Assembly (NCBI GenBank): GCA_030673805.1 | Contig: DAOVIH010000048.1 | Span: 1-7,773, forward strand | Length of the DNA stretch: 7,773 bases | Reading direction: 5' to 3' | DNA from: Candidatus Bathyarchaeota archaeon | GTDB lineage: Archaea; Thermoproteota; Bathyarchaeia; Bathyarchaeales; Bathycorpusculaceae | In this document: positions 1 to 6,866 of the stretch, piece by piece | Position numbering within the stretch: position 1 is the first letter of the stretch | Layout: each line of letters begins with the position of its first letter | Notes under the pieces: model-generated | Told to the model about the DNA's origin: nothing | The model's input: only the letters and a program-made list of their open reading frames with translations | The model's database searches: none | Program-made: the position numbers and the translations under genes

Positions 1-36
1 GAGTTTTCACCGCGAACTCTTCCTGAGGAAGTTTGA
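1..36 (+). CDS. gatD: C-terminal tail of probable GatD (partial, cut by window start)
   Basis: Eleven codons reading EFSPRTLPEEV and then a TGA stop at 34-36 are open from the left edge. The stop lies one base before the gatE start, as expected for a gatD-gatE pair. An acidic residue followed by an 'RTLP'-like stretch resembles, from memory, the C-termini of archaeal GatD proteins. GatD is the asparaginase-like subunit that releases ammonia from glutamine for GatE. The fragment is too short to prove identity, so the call rests mainly on position and this short match. Confidence 0.55.
   Translation, partial: EFSPRTLPEEV
25..28 (+). promoter_or_regulatory. Ribosome binding site for gatE (GAGG)
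   Basis: GAGG lies within the last codons of the upstream gene, nine bases before the TTG at 38. It matches the core of the archaeal Shine-Dalgarno sequence. It supports TTG at 38 as the gatE start, because no in-frame ATG occurs before the conserved GatE N-terminal motifs. It also implies translational coupling with the upstream gene. Confidence 0.6.
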
Positions 37-37
37 T

Positions 38-1957
38 TTGAGAGAGGAAAGCACACAATTGGAGATTGATTATAAGAAGATCGGGCTTAAAGTTGGCCTA
101 GAAATACACCAGCAACTCAAAACCTCCCACAAGCTATTTTGCAATTGCAAACCTGATCTCTTTAAAGATGAACCTGAGGTAACCTTCCTGCGTAGACTCA
201 GACCCACGCAAAGCGAGCTTGGTCAAGTAGATCCTGCAGCCTATTTTGAGTTCCAAAAGGGAGTTAGGTTTCTGTATGAAGCCAACCATAACACATCTTG
301 TCTTGTTGAAATGGACGAAGAGCCGCCTCACCCAATAAACATGGAAGCCGTAAGAGTGGCTCTAACTGCATCGTTGATTATGAAGGCAAATCCTGTTGAT
401 GAAATTCATATTATGAGAAAAACTGTGATAGATGGGTCCAATACTGGGGGATTTCAAAGAACTTGCGTAGTGGCTTTAAACGGAGAAATTGACGCAGCTA
501 ACAAGATGGTTCCTATACAAACAATAAGTCTGGAGGAGGACGCTGCAAGAAAAACTGGTGGTCAAGAAAGGGAAAGAACAAACCGCTACCGGATAGATCG
601 ATTGGGGATTCCACTAATAGAAGTTACAACTGCTCCAACAATAAACACCCCCAAGGAAGCCCAAGAAGTTGCCCATGCGATAGGGAGAATCTTAAGGGAT
701 ACTGAGGCGGTTATGCGGGGTTTGGGAACAATACGTCAAGATCTGAACGTGTCGATTCCTAATGGCGCCCTGATTGAGATAAAGGGCGTCCAACAACTTG
801 ACCTTATTTCGCGGGTGGTAGAGTGTGAAGTTCAACGCCAACTAAGTCTCATAAACATAAACAAAGAGCTTGGAAATAGGGGAGTAAAAATAGAAAATAT
901 GATTGGGAAGATTGTAGACGTAACAAACGTCTTCGGACAAACAAAATCCAAAGTTATCAGAAAAGCCCTAGAAAATAACTCCAGAGTTTTAGCAGTCAAA
1001 CTTCCCATGTTTGCTGGCCTCTTGAAGCGGGAGCTCACGTCGGCTTTCCGTTTTGGAACTGAAATGGCTGATAGAGCCCGTTTTTGGGGAAAAGTAGGTG
1101 GAATTTTCCATACAGATGAAATGCCGGCTTATGAAATAACCAACAAGGAGATCAAGGATTTAAAGGAAAAAGTGAAAGCAAGAGGAGACGACGTTGTAGT
1201 CTTTGTTGCCGACCAGCAAGAAAAGGCGGAAGATGCCCTAAAGGCTGTTAATGAGAGAGCCCAAGAAGCGCTAATGGGCGTTCCCGCGGAAACTCGCGTA
1301 GCAAAGCCTGATGGAACAACCCGTTACATGCGGCCCAGACCAGGAGCAGCCAGAATGTATCCTGAAACAGACATTCCTCCAACTCTAATAACACCTGATT
1401 TGATTGAAGAAATCCGTTTGAACTTGCCTGAACCAGCAAAAGTGAAAATTAAAAGACTGATTGAACATTACAAGCTAAACCGAAAGTTAGCCCAACAAAT
1501 AGTAGACGCAGGTTACAACAATTTGTTCAAAGTCATCATCGAAGAAAGCGGGGCAGCTACAACTACCGTTGCAGCTTTTCTAACAGAGACTCTTAAGGCC
1601 TTGAGGCGTGAAGGAATCGAAGTTGAAAAGGTCAAAGAAGACAAAATTAGGAGCCTGTTTAAACGCGTGGGTTCGGGCGAATTGGCTAAGGAAGCACTAC
1701 CAAACGTTTTTGTTTGGCTTTCCAAAAACGAGGAAAAAACCATTGGCGAAGCAATTACTGATCTTGACCTAAAGATGTTATCAAAAGAAGAGTTAGAAGA
1801 AATAGTTGACACTAAAATCTCCGAAAACAAGGAAACTGTAAAGAAACTAGGAAAAAAATCCTTCAGGATTATTATGGGTTTGGTGATGAAAGATGTGCGA
1901 GGTAAAGCAGACCCCAAAGTAGTTGGCGAAATCATAAAAAGGAAAATAGGGCAATAG
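38..1957 (+). CDS. gatE: Glutamyl-tRNA(Gln) amidotransferase subunit E (GatE)
   Basis: GatE is the tRNA(Gln)-binding, kinase/transamidase subunit of the archaeal GatDE enzyme, which converts Glu-tRNA(Gln) to Gln-tRNA(Gln) in the cytosol with ammonia channelled from GatD. The 639 residues are close to the usual length of about 620-640. The GatB/GatE catalytic cradle carries GLEIHQQL (20-27), an LRPTQSELG motif near 54, DEEPPHP near 93-99, VIDGSNTGGFQR (130-141), LEEDAARKTGG (165-175) and GLGTIRQDLN (228-237). Residues of about 280-400 form the AspRS-like GAD insertion that separates GatE from bacterial GatB, including GTEMAD and GIFHTDEMPAYEIT. MYPETDIPP (440-448) opens the C-terminal helical and YqeY-like tail. 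The start is TTG at 38, served by GAGG at 25-28; the next in-frame ATG would remove conserved motifs. Its presence suggests glutamine is charged by the indirect route. No defect is visible. Confidence 0.98.
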   Translation: MREESTQLEIDYKKIGLKVGLEIHQQLKTSHKLFCNCKPDLFKDEPEVTFLRRLRPTQSELGQVDPAAYFEFQKGVRFLYEANHNTSCLVEMDEEPPHPINMEAVRVALTASLIMKANPVDEIHIMRKTVIDGSNTGGFQRTCVVALNGEIDAANKMVPIQTISLEEDAARKTGGQERERTNRYRIDRLGIPLIEVTTAPTINTPKEAQEVAHAIGRILRDTEAVMRGLGTIRQDLNVSIPNGALIEIKGVQQLDLISRVVECEVQRQLSLININKELGNRGVKIENMIGKIVDVTNVFGQTKSKVIRKALENNSRVLAVKLPMFAGLLKRELTSAFRFGTEMADRARFWGKVGGIFHTDEMPAYEITNKEIKDLKEKVKARGDDVVVFVADQQEKAEDALKAVNERAQEALMGVPAETRVAKPDGTTRYMRPRPGAARMYPETDIPPTLITPDLIEEIRLNLPEPAKVKIKRLIEHYKLNRKLAQQIVDAGYNNLFKVIIEESGAATTTVAAFLTETLKALRREGIEVEKVKEDKIRSLFKRVGSGELAKEALPNVFVWLSKNEEKTIGEAITDLDLKMLSKEELEEIVDTKISENKETVKKLGKKSFRIIMGLVMKDVRGKADPKVVGEIIKRKIGQ

Positions 1958-1981
1958 AAAAACTGGTTTCTTCAAACAGAG

Positions 1982-2371
1982 ATGATGAATTCTTTGTCAA
2001 AACCGCATAGCAAAAACACCACGCGAAACTGGAAACACATCTTAGTCTGGGTTCTAAAAACAACAGCAGTAAGTTGGATAATTAATTTTGTGTTTTTGGC
2101 ACTTTTAGCCGCAACTGGTTCTAACTGGGTTAATCTGGTGGAGACCGGTTTCTTTTCGATGATGTTGCTTGTTGAGACAGCAATGTTTCTTCTTATCGGG
2201 GGAATCATAGCTTTTTCTTCATCGATCTTCGCTAGCAAATTTCGACAGCAGTTTCTAAAATCGGAAGAAAAGTGGTCAATTCATGATTCAGAGAGCGCTG
2301 AGAAGAAAGCTAACCTGTACATTCTAACAGGAGTTTTGTTGTTTATACAGTCCCTGGTAATCTCTTTATAA
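1982..2371 (+). CDS. Small three-helix membrane protein, function unknown
   Basis: I do not recognise a named family. The 129 residues contain three hydrophobic segments at about 20-44, 57-84 and 111-128. The N-terminal stretch (K, R, H rich) and the loop at 85-110 (several K/R plus acidic residues, including EEKWS and ESAEKKAN) are charged. The positive-inside rule therefore puts the N-terminus and this loop in the cytoplasm and the C-terminus outside. A glycine-rich turn and a serine run (GGIIAFSSS, 73-81) end helix two. The gene starts 24 bases after gatE on the same strand and could be read through from it. Two adjacent ATGs (1982 and 1985) are possible starts, and no strong ribosome site precedes them. 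It converges with the peptide-binding-protein gene, so a role with that transporter is not implied by transcription. No enzymatic motif or cysteine pair is visible. Confidence 0.75.
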   Translation: MMNSLSKPHSKNTTRNWKHILVWVLKTTAVSWIINFVFLALLAATGSNWVNLVETGFFSMMLLVETAMFLLIGGIIAFSSSIFASKFRQQFLKSEEKWSIHDSESAEKKANLYILTGVLLFIQSLVISL

Positions 2372-2385
2372 GTTTCTTGAGATGG

Positions 2386-2399
2386 AAAAACAAAAAAAA
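2386..2399 (-). terminator. Oligo-T terminator of the peptide-binding-protein gene
   Basis: Read on the minus strand, the sequence just after the stop codon contains a run of eight T, a G, then five T (plus strand A5-C-A8). T-rich stretches without an obligatory hairpin are the standard archaeal intrinsic termination signal. It lies 15-29 bases past the stop, where the transcript should end. Confidence 0.6.
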
Positions 2400-2407
2400 G
2401 AGGAAAA

Positions 2408-2416
2408 TTTATTTTT
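2408..2416 (+). terminator. Probable T-rich terminator for the small membrane protein gene
   Basis: TTTATTTTT follows the stop of the upstream plus-strand gene by about 37 bases. It overlaps the stop codon of the convergent minus-strand gene. It is a weaker T tract than the one serving the opposite strand, so the call is tentative. Confidence 0.35.
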
Positions 2417-4664
2417 ATCTCTTGCGTGTTGCAAAGTAAATGGCGACTAAACCAAGTATAACAGCGATGGCTATCGCTGCGTAGGCTATGTAGGTGACAG
2501 TGGTTAAGTCTTGAGCTGCTGATACAGTAACCTTTCCAACGTAGTTCCATTCTTCTCCGATTGCCGCTAAACGATCAAAGACGTAGTAGTGATGATCACC
2601 AGTTTCGGTTTCAGTTGCCATCATATTGTAGAATCCGTCTAGTCCCGTAACAGTTCTGTCTACCAGCACTGCTGATACGTTGTAAGCTTCCTGCACTTTC
2701 ACGCTGTACAAAGCTAGCTCTCTGTTTGCCATGACATTATCTTCAGCGTCTGTGAAAATGCCTGAAACAGCTGTTGGCATTCCAAGGGCTAAATCAGTAA
2801 CCTTTATGGGACCAAGTTGGCCTGGAACAGTGTAGCCTGCCAGTGCCAAGTATTCTCTGGCTGTCTCCAAGCTGTATTCCCTAGGTGCTATCATGGGGTC
2901 GTAGCCGAAGTTAGTTGGCAATATTGGTGTTGCACCTGGTGTTCCAAAGCCGGCTAACAAGTTGTTGATTATGAGTTCTCTAGGTATTGCATAGTCGAAG
3001 GCTGTTCTAACGTATCTGGCTGCTTCGGCAGCTCTAGATGGATCTTCTTTGCCTAATGGGGTATCCACACCTGTCCCGAAGATTGGGTGTTGATTGTTGT
3101 AGCCGATCTCTTGTCTGCCCGCTCCTTCATGGTTCAGTACTCTGCCCCAAGCTGGGTCGATGGTTGGAATGTCAACTGCCATCATGTAGTTGGGATCTAG
3201 GATGTCAACTTCACCGTTCTTCAGAGAGGCTAGTGCTGCTGTTTTGTCAGCAATGAATTTTATGTAGTATTTCTCAACGCCGAACATGCCTTCGCTTTCC
3301 AAGGCAGTTCTGTTCCAGTAGTCCATGTTCTTTTCCATAGTAACGATTTGTGCAACTGGATTGAAGCTGACCCATTTGTATGGGCCAGTTCCTATTGGTC
3401 CAGTGTAGGTCTTGCCGCCTACGGTGATTTCTCCTTGGCCTGAGTTGAAAGGAGTATCTGTCCATGTTGCAGGGTCCATCTCGCCAAAGATGTGTTTTGG
3501 AATGATGTTGGTGGCAAAAGCTAACAGATAAGGATCAAAGTAGCCATAGGGTTTTCCGTTTGCAAGTACAGGTAGTGTTGCTTCCACTGTATATTGATCT
3601 ACGGCAGTTATGGTGCCTGCAAGGTCACCTTCCCCAAGAGTTGCTGATGTGCCATCTGAATATGTGAAAACTACGTTATCCCCGTATACACTTTTGTAAT
3701 AGCCAGAAAACTGAGATCCTGTGTTGGGATTCATAAGTGCCCATAATGAGAAAACGACGTCATCTGCAGTGAAGTCTTCGCCATCGTGCCATTTGACGGT
3801 TTGTCTACAATTGAAAGTCCACTTAAATCCATCTTCGCTGGGAGCCCATGAAATTAACAGGTTTGGAACAGCGTAGTCTGTTTCTCTTAGAGATGGCCAA
3901 GTCTGAGCCAGACCGTTGAAAATTTGTGCGATGATTATTGTGTCGTACCAAGAATTTGCTAGTGGAGGTATCAAAGACTCGATTTCTCCTGTAGAAGCAT
4001 ATACAACTGTGGATTTTCCTTTCAGAAGTTCAGGCGTTGGTTGAACGTTGAAATAAACCCAACCTTCACCATTTGGTTGCGGATTGTACCAGTTAGTTAT
4101 AGCTGGATTGATAACCGCGGGTCGTGAGTCATAGAATATTTGAGACGCTGGCATTTCTTCAAAGAATCTTCGCTGGAAAACTTTCAGCATTTCTTCTTGT
4201 ACAGCTGAGTCAGTTGTAGTTATGAAAGTGTCCATTGCATTGTTGGCTTCTTCGTCACTCCATAACGGATAGTTTTGTCCGTCAGGAGCAAAGAAGTTCT
4301 CTGCTCCATAGTACCCTTGACGGGGTTCAGGAAGTAATCCCGGAGTCCAGCCAACCAGTTGTGCGTCAAAGCCTCCTTCATCCCATGTTTTTCCGACATT
4401 GTCATACGGTGGTGTGAAGACGCGATCAAAGACGCCTGCCCACCCTAGGTACACTACTCTAGCGTCGATACCTAGTTGCATCAAGGAGTTAGCAAATATT
4501 TGTCCCCACTGTCGCCTTACCATGTTAGCATTTCCAGGGGCAATTATGGTTATCTTGAACAAAGGTTCCTCATCTTGAGCCCCTACTGTCGCCATCGGTG
4601 CCATGATCGAAAGAAATAGTGCAATTACAGAGATTAGTACAAATGCTTTTTTCAAACTTTTCAT
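2415..4664 (-). CDS. Family 5 (Dpp/Opp-type) peptide-binding protein, apparently circularly permuted, membrane-anchored
   Basis: This is the extracellular ligand-binding component of a di/oligopeptide-type ABC importer, 749 residues. Residues 1-29 form a Sec signal peptide (KSLKK, hydrophobic core, TVGA-Q cleavage site). There is no lipobox cysteine. Residues of about 35-195 resemble the usual C-terminal segment of family 5 proteins: FKITIIAPGN, GIDARVVYLGW, FDAQLVGWTP, a helical stretch and FEEMP. After a linker, residues of about 216-612 resemble the usual N-terminal and middle segments: NGLAQTWP, KWTFNCRQTVKWHDGEDFTADDV (split over 281-303), IGTGPYKW (424-431), LKNGEVDILD and AREYLALAGY (602-611). 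This reversed order is unusual. Residues of about 619-716 look like an Ig-like domain, followed by a transmembrane anchor (724-745) and a terminal RKR. Sequons NRT (451) and NVS (662) are possible glycan sites. It is transcribed divergently from the permease genes at 4884-6854, which are its likely partners. The exact ligand cannot be read from sequence; some family members bind oligosaccharides. Confidence 0.93.
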   Translation of the reverse strand: MKSLKKAFVLISVIALFLSIMAPMATVGAQDEEPLFKITIIAPGNANMVRRQWGQIFANSLMQLGIDARVVYLGWAGVFDRVFTPPYDNVGKTWDEGGFDAQLVGWTPGLLPEPRQGYYGAENFFAPDGQNYPLWSDEEANNAMDTFITTTDSAVQEEMLKVFQRRFFEEMPASQIFYDSRPAVINPAITNWYNPQPNGEGWVYFNVQPTPELLKGKSTVVYASTGEIESLIPPLANSWYDTIIIAQIFNGLAQTWPSLRETDYAVPNLLISWAPSEDGFKWTFNCRQTVKWHDGEDFTADDVVFSLWALMNPNTGSQFSGYYKSVYGDNVVFTYSDGTSATLGEGDLAGTITAVDQYTVEATLPVLANGKPYGYFDPYLLAFATNIIPKHIFGEMDPATWTDTPFNSGQGEITVGGKTYTGPIGTGPYKWVSFNPVAQIVTMEKNMDYWNRTALESEGMFGVEKYYIKFIADKTAALASLKNGEVDILDPNYMMAVDIPTIDPAWGRVLNHEGAGRQEIGYNNQHPIFGTGVDTPLGKEDPSRAAEAARYVRTAFDYAIPRELIINNLLAGFGTPGATPILPTNFGYDPMIAPREYSLETAREYLALAGYTVPGQLGPIKVTDLALGMPTAVSGIFTDAEDNVMANRELALYSVKVQEAYNVSAVLVDRTVTGLDGFYNMMATETETGDHHYYVFDRLAAIGEEWNYVGKVTVSAAQDLTTVTYIAYAAIAIAVILGLVAIYFATRKR

Positions 4665-4672
4665 TGTTTTCG

Positions 4673-4697
4673 CTTCCTTCTTCCTTTTCCTTTTTTT
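4673..4697 (-). promoter_or_regulatory. All-purine mRNA leader upstream of the peptide-binding-protein start
   Basis: The 25 bases are all pyrimidine on the plus strand, so the minus-strand transcript would have an all-purine leader with repeated GGAA units (AAAGGAAAAGGAAGAAGG-like). The GAAGGAAG part nearest the ATG, about nine bases away, is the only candidate ribosome site, as no canonical GGAGG or GGTGA is present. Confidence 0.4.
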
Positions 4698-4720
4698 GGT
4701 GAAATCTAATATCTACGTTG

Positions 4721-4740
4721 AAAATATATTAGCTTTTGTC
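4721..4740 (-). promoter_or_regulatory. Candidate archaeal promoter (TATA box) for the peptide-binding-protein gene
   Basis: On the minus strand, GACAAAAGC precedes TAATATATTTT. A purine/A-rich BRE-like element followed by an AT-rich TATA box is the archaeal promoter layout. Initiation about 25 bases downstream would fall near 4700 and give a leader of about 36 bases. The call is by eye only. Confidence 0.45.
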
Positions 4741-4749
4741 TAGTGCTGC

Positions 4750-4782
4750 ATGGAAAGCTACAAAAAAACCGAAGATTTCCAT
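4750..4782. repeat. Inverted repeat ATGGAAA / TTTCCAT in the divergent promoter gap
   Basis: A perfect 7-bp inverted repeat has arms at 4750-4756 and 4776-4782 with a 19-base spacer. It sits near the middle of the 219-bp gap between the divergent binding-protein and permease genes, between the two sets of TATA-like boxes. That is a plausible place for a shared regulator to bind. A 7-bp match can also arise by chance in AT-rich DNA, so a regulatory role is only inferred. Confidence 0.3.
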
Positions 4783-4803
4783 TGATGCCAAAGGAAGACG
4801 TTA

Positions 4804-4842
4804 AACCTTAAGTATACGCAGAGATAACGGACTATGTATATT
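4804..4842 (+). promoter_or_regulatory. Candidate promoter region for the permease operon
   Basis: Two TATA-like boxes lie upstream of the first permease gene: TTAAGTATA at 4808-4816, preceded by TTAAACC, and TATGTATATT at 4833-4842. Initiation about 25 bases downstream would fall near 4838 or 4863. Sequence alone does not decide between them. The rest of the gap shows no RNA gene or clear hairpin. Confidence 0.35.
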
Positions 4843-4883
4843 CCGCAGCATAAACCGAATTATTCCAAGATGGGGAAGAACCT

Positions 4884-5888
4884 TTGAGTGCCGTTAGTAA
4901 CGTTAAAGGCTTCTTCGGAAGCTCAATGGTCAAGTACGTTATTAAACGCCTTATTTACATGCTTCCTGTTTTAATCGGTATTTCAATTTTGACTTTCATA
5001 ACTTTGCATGCTGCTGGAGATCCCCTTAACATTATCAGGTTAGGGAGACCAACAGTGGATCAAGCTACTCTTGACGCAGTAGCAGCATATTATGGGCTTG
5101 ACCAACCTATACCCATTCAATATTTGACTTGGCTATCAAACATTCTTCGAGGTGACTTTGGCAACTCCCTTTTTGGCGGAATCCCAGTTAACTTGCTGAT
5201 CGGTAATTGGTTCTGGGAAACTGTTAAACTTATGACAATTTCGATTGTGCTAGCTTTTATAATATCCATACCGATTGGGGTCTACTCGGCTAGGAAGCCG
5301 TATTCAAAAACAGATTATGCAATCACCTCTTTCTCTTTGTTTGGTGTTTCAATGCCTACTTTCTGGTTGGGCCTCATTTTGATAATTGTGTTTTCGTTCA
5401 CCTTGGGTTGGTTTCCCTCGGAGGGGTCTACTGGGGTTATAAAAGTTTGGTGGGGCCACTACGTTTTTGACAAAATAGCACATTTAGTACTGCCAGTAGC
5501 AGTCCTTGTTTATGTTTCTCTTGCCCAAAACATTCGTTTGATCAGGGCAAATATGCTTGAGGTCCTTAGGTCTGATTATATTCTTGCAGCAAGAGCAAGC
5601 GGACTAAGCGAGAGAAAGATAACTTACAGCTACGCCTTGAGAAATGCAATTGCCCCAACGATAACATTTCTAGGAATTGCTTTAGGAGCAATCATTGCTG
5701 GAGCACCCATGACAGAGTATGTGTTCAACTGGCCAGGTCTTGGACGAACATATGTCAACGCCACAACAAGACTGGACTTTCCCGTGGTAATGGGAATCGT
5801 AATGATAATTACTGTGATGGCTTTACTGGCAAATCTGATAGTGGACTTGATTTATGTCTACTTAGATCCCAGAGTGAGGATTGGATAG
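4884..5888 (+). CDS. Dpp/Opp-type ABC transporter permease, DppB family
   Basis: This is one of the two membrane channel subunits of a peptide-type ABC importer. Residues 16-42 carry the typical DppB start (KYVIKRLIYMLPVLIG, then TM1). YGLDQPIPIQYL (70-81) and RGDFGNSL (89-96) are family motifs in the external loop. Further membrane segments lie near 112-136, 146-176, 198-218, 257-276 and 298-327. The EAA coupling motif that docks on the ATPase is at 231-258 (DYILAARASGL, with glycine 240). FNWPGLGR (281-288) and the DPRVRIG tail complete the family pattern. The start is uncertain: TTG at 4884 has GGGGAA eight or so bases upstream, while ATG at 4926 gives a more typical 320-residue protein. 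A DppC partner follows after six bases. The gene symbol is left blank because the ligand is unknown. Confidence 0.95.
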   Translation: MSAVSNVKGFFGSSMVKYVIKRLIYMLPVLIGISILTFITLHAAGDPLNIIRLGRPTVDQATLDAVAAYYGLDQPIPIQYLTWLSNILRGDFGNSLFGGIPVNLLIGNWFWETVKLMTISIVLAFIISIPIGVYSARKPYSKTDYAITSFSLFGVSMPTFWLGLILIIVFSFTLGWFPSEGSTGVIKVWWGHYVFDKIAHLVLPVAVLVYVSLAQNIRLIRANMLEVLRSDYILAARASGLSERKITYSYALRNAIAPTITFLGIALGAIIAGAPMTEYVFNWPGLGRTYVNATTRLDFPVVMGIVMIITVMALLANLIVDLIYVYLDPRVRIG

Positions 5889-5894
5889 AAGATC

Positions 5895-6854
5895 ATGACT
5901 TCGAAAAAAGAACAAAAAAACAAAAATGCGAAGCGTCGAGGAGCTAGTCAGTGGGCAGTAGCGTGGAGACGGTTTAAGCGGAACAGAGCTGCTGTCGTAG
6001 GATTAGCCATCGTGCTGGTTGTGGTGTTTTTGGCAGTGTTTGGCCGTTTCTTTGCTCCTTACCCGTCAAGACCTGACCCAGGAGCTTTTGAGCCGTTCTA
6101 TAAAGGGGATGTTCGGGTGCCACCAAATTCGGAATACTGGTTTGGCACTTCTGGCTTGGGAACAGACATTCTTAGTGAGGTAATTCATGGAGCAAAATAC
6201 TCATTGTACGTAGGAGTAATTGTTACAGTAATTACGATTGGCATAGCTATACTTGTTGGATCTACAGCTGGATACTTTGGGGGATGGGTTGATAATGTGC
6301 TTATGCGATTCACTGAGGTGTTCTTGGTTTTTCCAGCATTACTTTTCATCCTAGTGTTTGTAAGAATCTTCACTCTTACAGCCCAAGACCCATTTTTGAC
6401 AATCCCTTTACTTAATATTAGAATCCCTATGGGCCTTACAATTGTAATATTTGTTCTTGCGATTTTTAGTTGGGCTGGAAATGCTAGGATGGTGCGAGGA
6501 GAGTTTCTTAGACTTAGGGAGCGTGAGTTCGTGGAAGCAGAAAAGGCTTTAGGGGCTAGTCAATCCAGAATTATATTCAGACATATTTTACCCAACATTC
6601 TCTCCTCAATAATAGTGGTTGCGAGCTTAACAATTGCCTACGCGATATTGATAGAGGCCGCAGTTAGTTTTCTTGGTTTTGGCGACCCAAACACTACCAC
6701 TTGGGGCCAAATACTTCAAGAAAACTTTGCAGACATGAGAATCGTTTGGTGGGCAGCGATCTTCCCAGGCCTCGCCATCTTGTTTACGGTTTTTGGTTTC
6801 AACTTGCTCGGAGACGGATTGTCAGACGCTTTAAACCCGAGGTTGAGAGACTAG
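5895..6854 (+). CDS. Dpp/Opp-type ABC transporter permease, DppC family
   Basis: This is the second channel subunit, pairing with the DppB-type protein encoded six bases upstream. The 319 residues begin with a lysine-rich cytoplasmic tail (1-19), then the OppC N-terminal domain (WRRFKRNRAAVVGL at 24-37 leading into TM1, 33-53). The external loop has FGTSGLGTDIL (83-93). Core membrane segments fall near 103-126, 138-160, 179-197, 236-258 and 283-305. The EAA motif is at 211-234 (EFVEAEKALGA, glycine 220). EAAVSFLGFG (254-263) and GDGLSDALNPRLR (307-318) are standard DppC signatures. The ATG at 5895 is the first start after the upstream stop, and the spacing indicates one transcript. The loop after TM3 (160-180) seems somewhat longer than in familiar bacterial homologues. 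Confidence 0.96.
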   Translation: MTSKKEQKNKNAKRRGASQWAVAWRRFKRNRAAVVGLAIVLVVVFLAVFGRFFAPYPSRPDPGAFEPFYKGDVRVPPNSEYWFGTSGLGTDILSEVIHGAKYSLYVGVIVTVITIGIAILVGSTAGYFGGWVDNVLMRFTEVFLVFPALLFILVFVRIFTLTAQDPFLTIPLLNIRIPMGLTIVIFVLAIFSWAGNARMVRGEFLRLREREFVEAEKALGASQSRIIFRHILPNILSSIIVVASLTIAYAILIEAAVSFLGFGDPNTTTWGQILQENFADMRIVWWAAIFPGLAILFTVFGFNLLGDGLSDALNPRLRD

Positions 6855-6857
6855 GAG
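6854..6857 (+). promoter_or_regulatory. Ribosome binding site for the DppD-type ATPase (GGAG)
   Basis: GGAG begins on the last base of the preceding TAG stop and lies nine bases before GTG at 6867. The nearby TTG at 6865 is in a frame that stops within twelve codons, so this site selects the GTG. Confidence 0.6.
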
Positions 6858-6866
6858 CGACTAATT

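Noticed and set aside
1513..1935. 140-codon open frame on the minus strand
   Set aside because: It lies wholly antisense to the conserved C-terminal part of gatE, has no ribosome site or family motif, and its serine/leucine-rich product is typical of an antisense shadow.
2281..2550. 89-codon minus-strand open frame across the convergent gap
   Set aside because: It overlaps the end of the binding-protein gene in another frame and the end of the small membrane protein gene antisense, and it crosses both terminators. It is a shadow.
3038..3256. 72-codon plus-strand open frame inside the binding-protein gene
   Set aside because: It is antisense to conserved family 5 sequence and its product shows no recognisable features.
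2415..4664. Binding protein as two fused gene pieces or an assembly error
   Set aside because: A single uninterrupted frame carries a signal peptide at one end and a stalk plus anchor at the other, with a fitting promoter and terminator. A chance join would rarely keep all of these and complementary segments. An assembly artefact cannot be fully excluded without reads.
4817..4858. Approximate direct repeat CGCAGAGATAACGGA / CGCAGCATAAACCGA upstream of the permease operon
   Set aside because: Only about two thirds of positions match without gaps, which is too weak to list as a repeat or operator.
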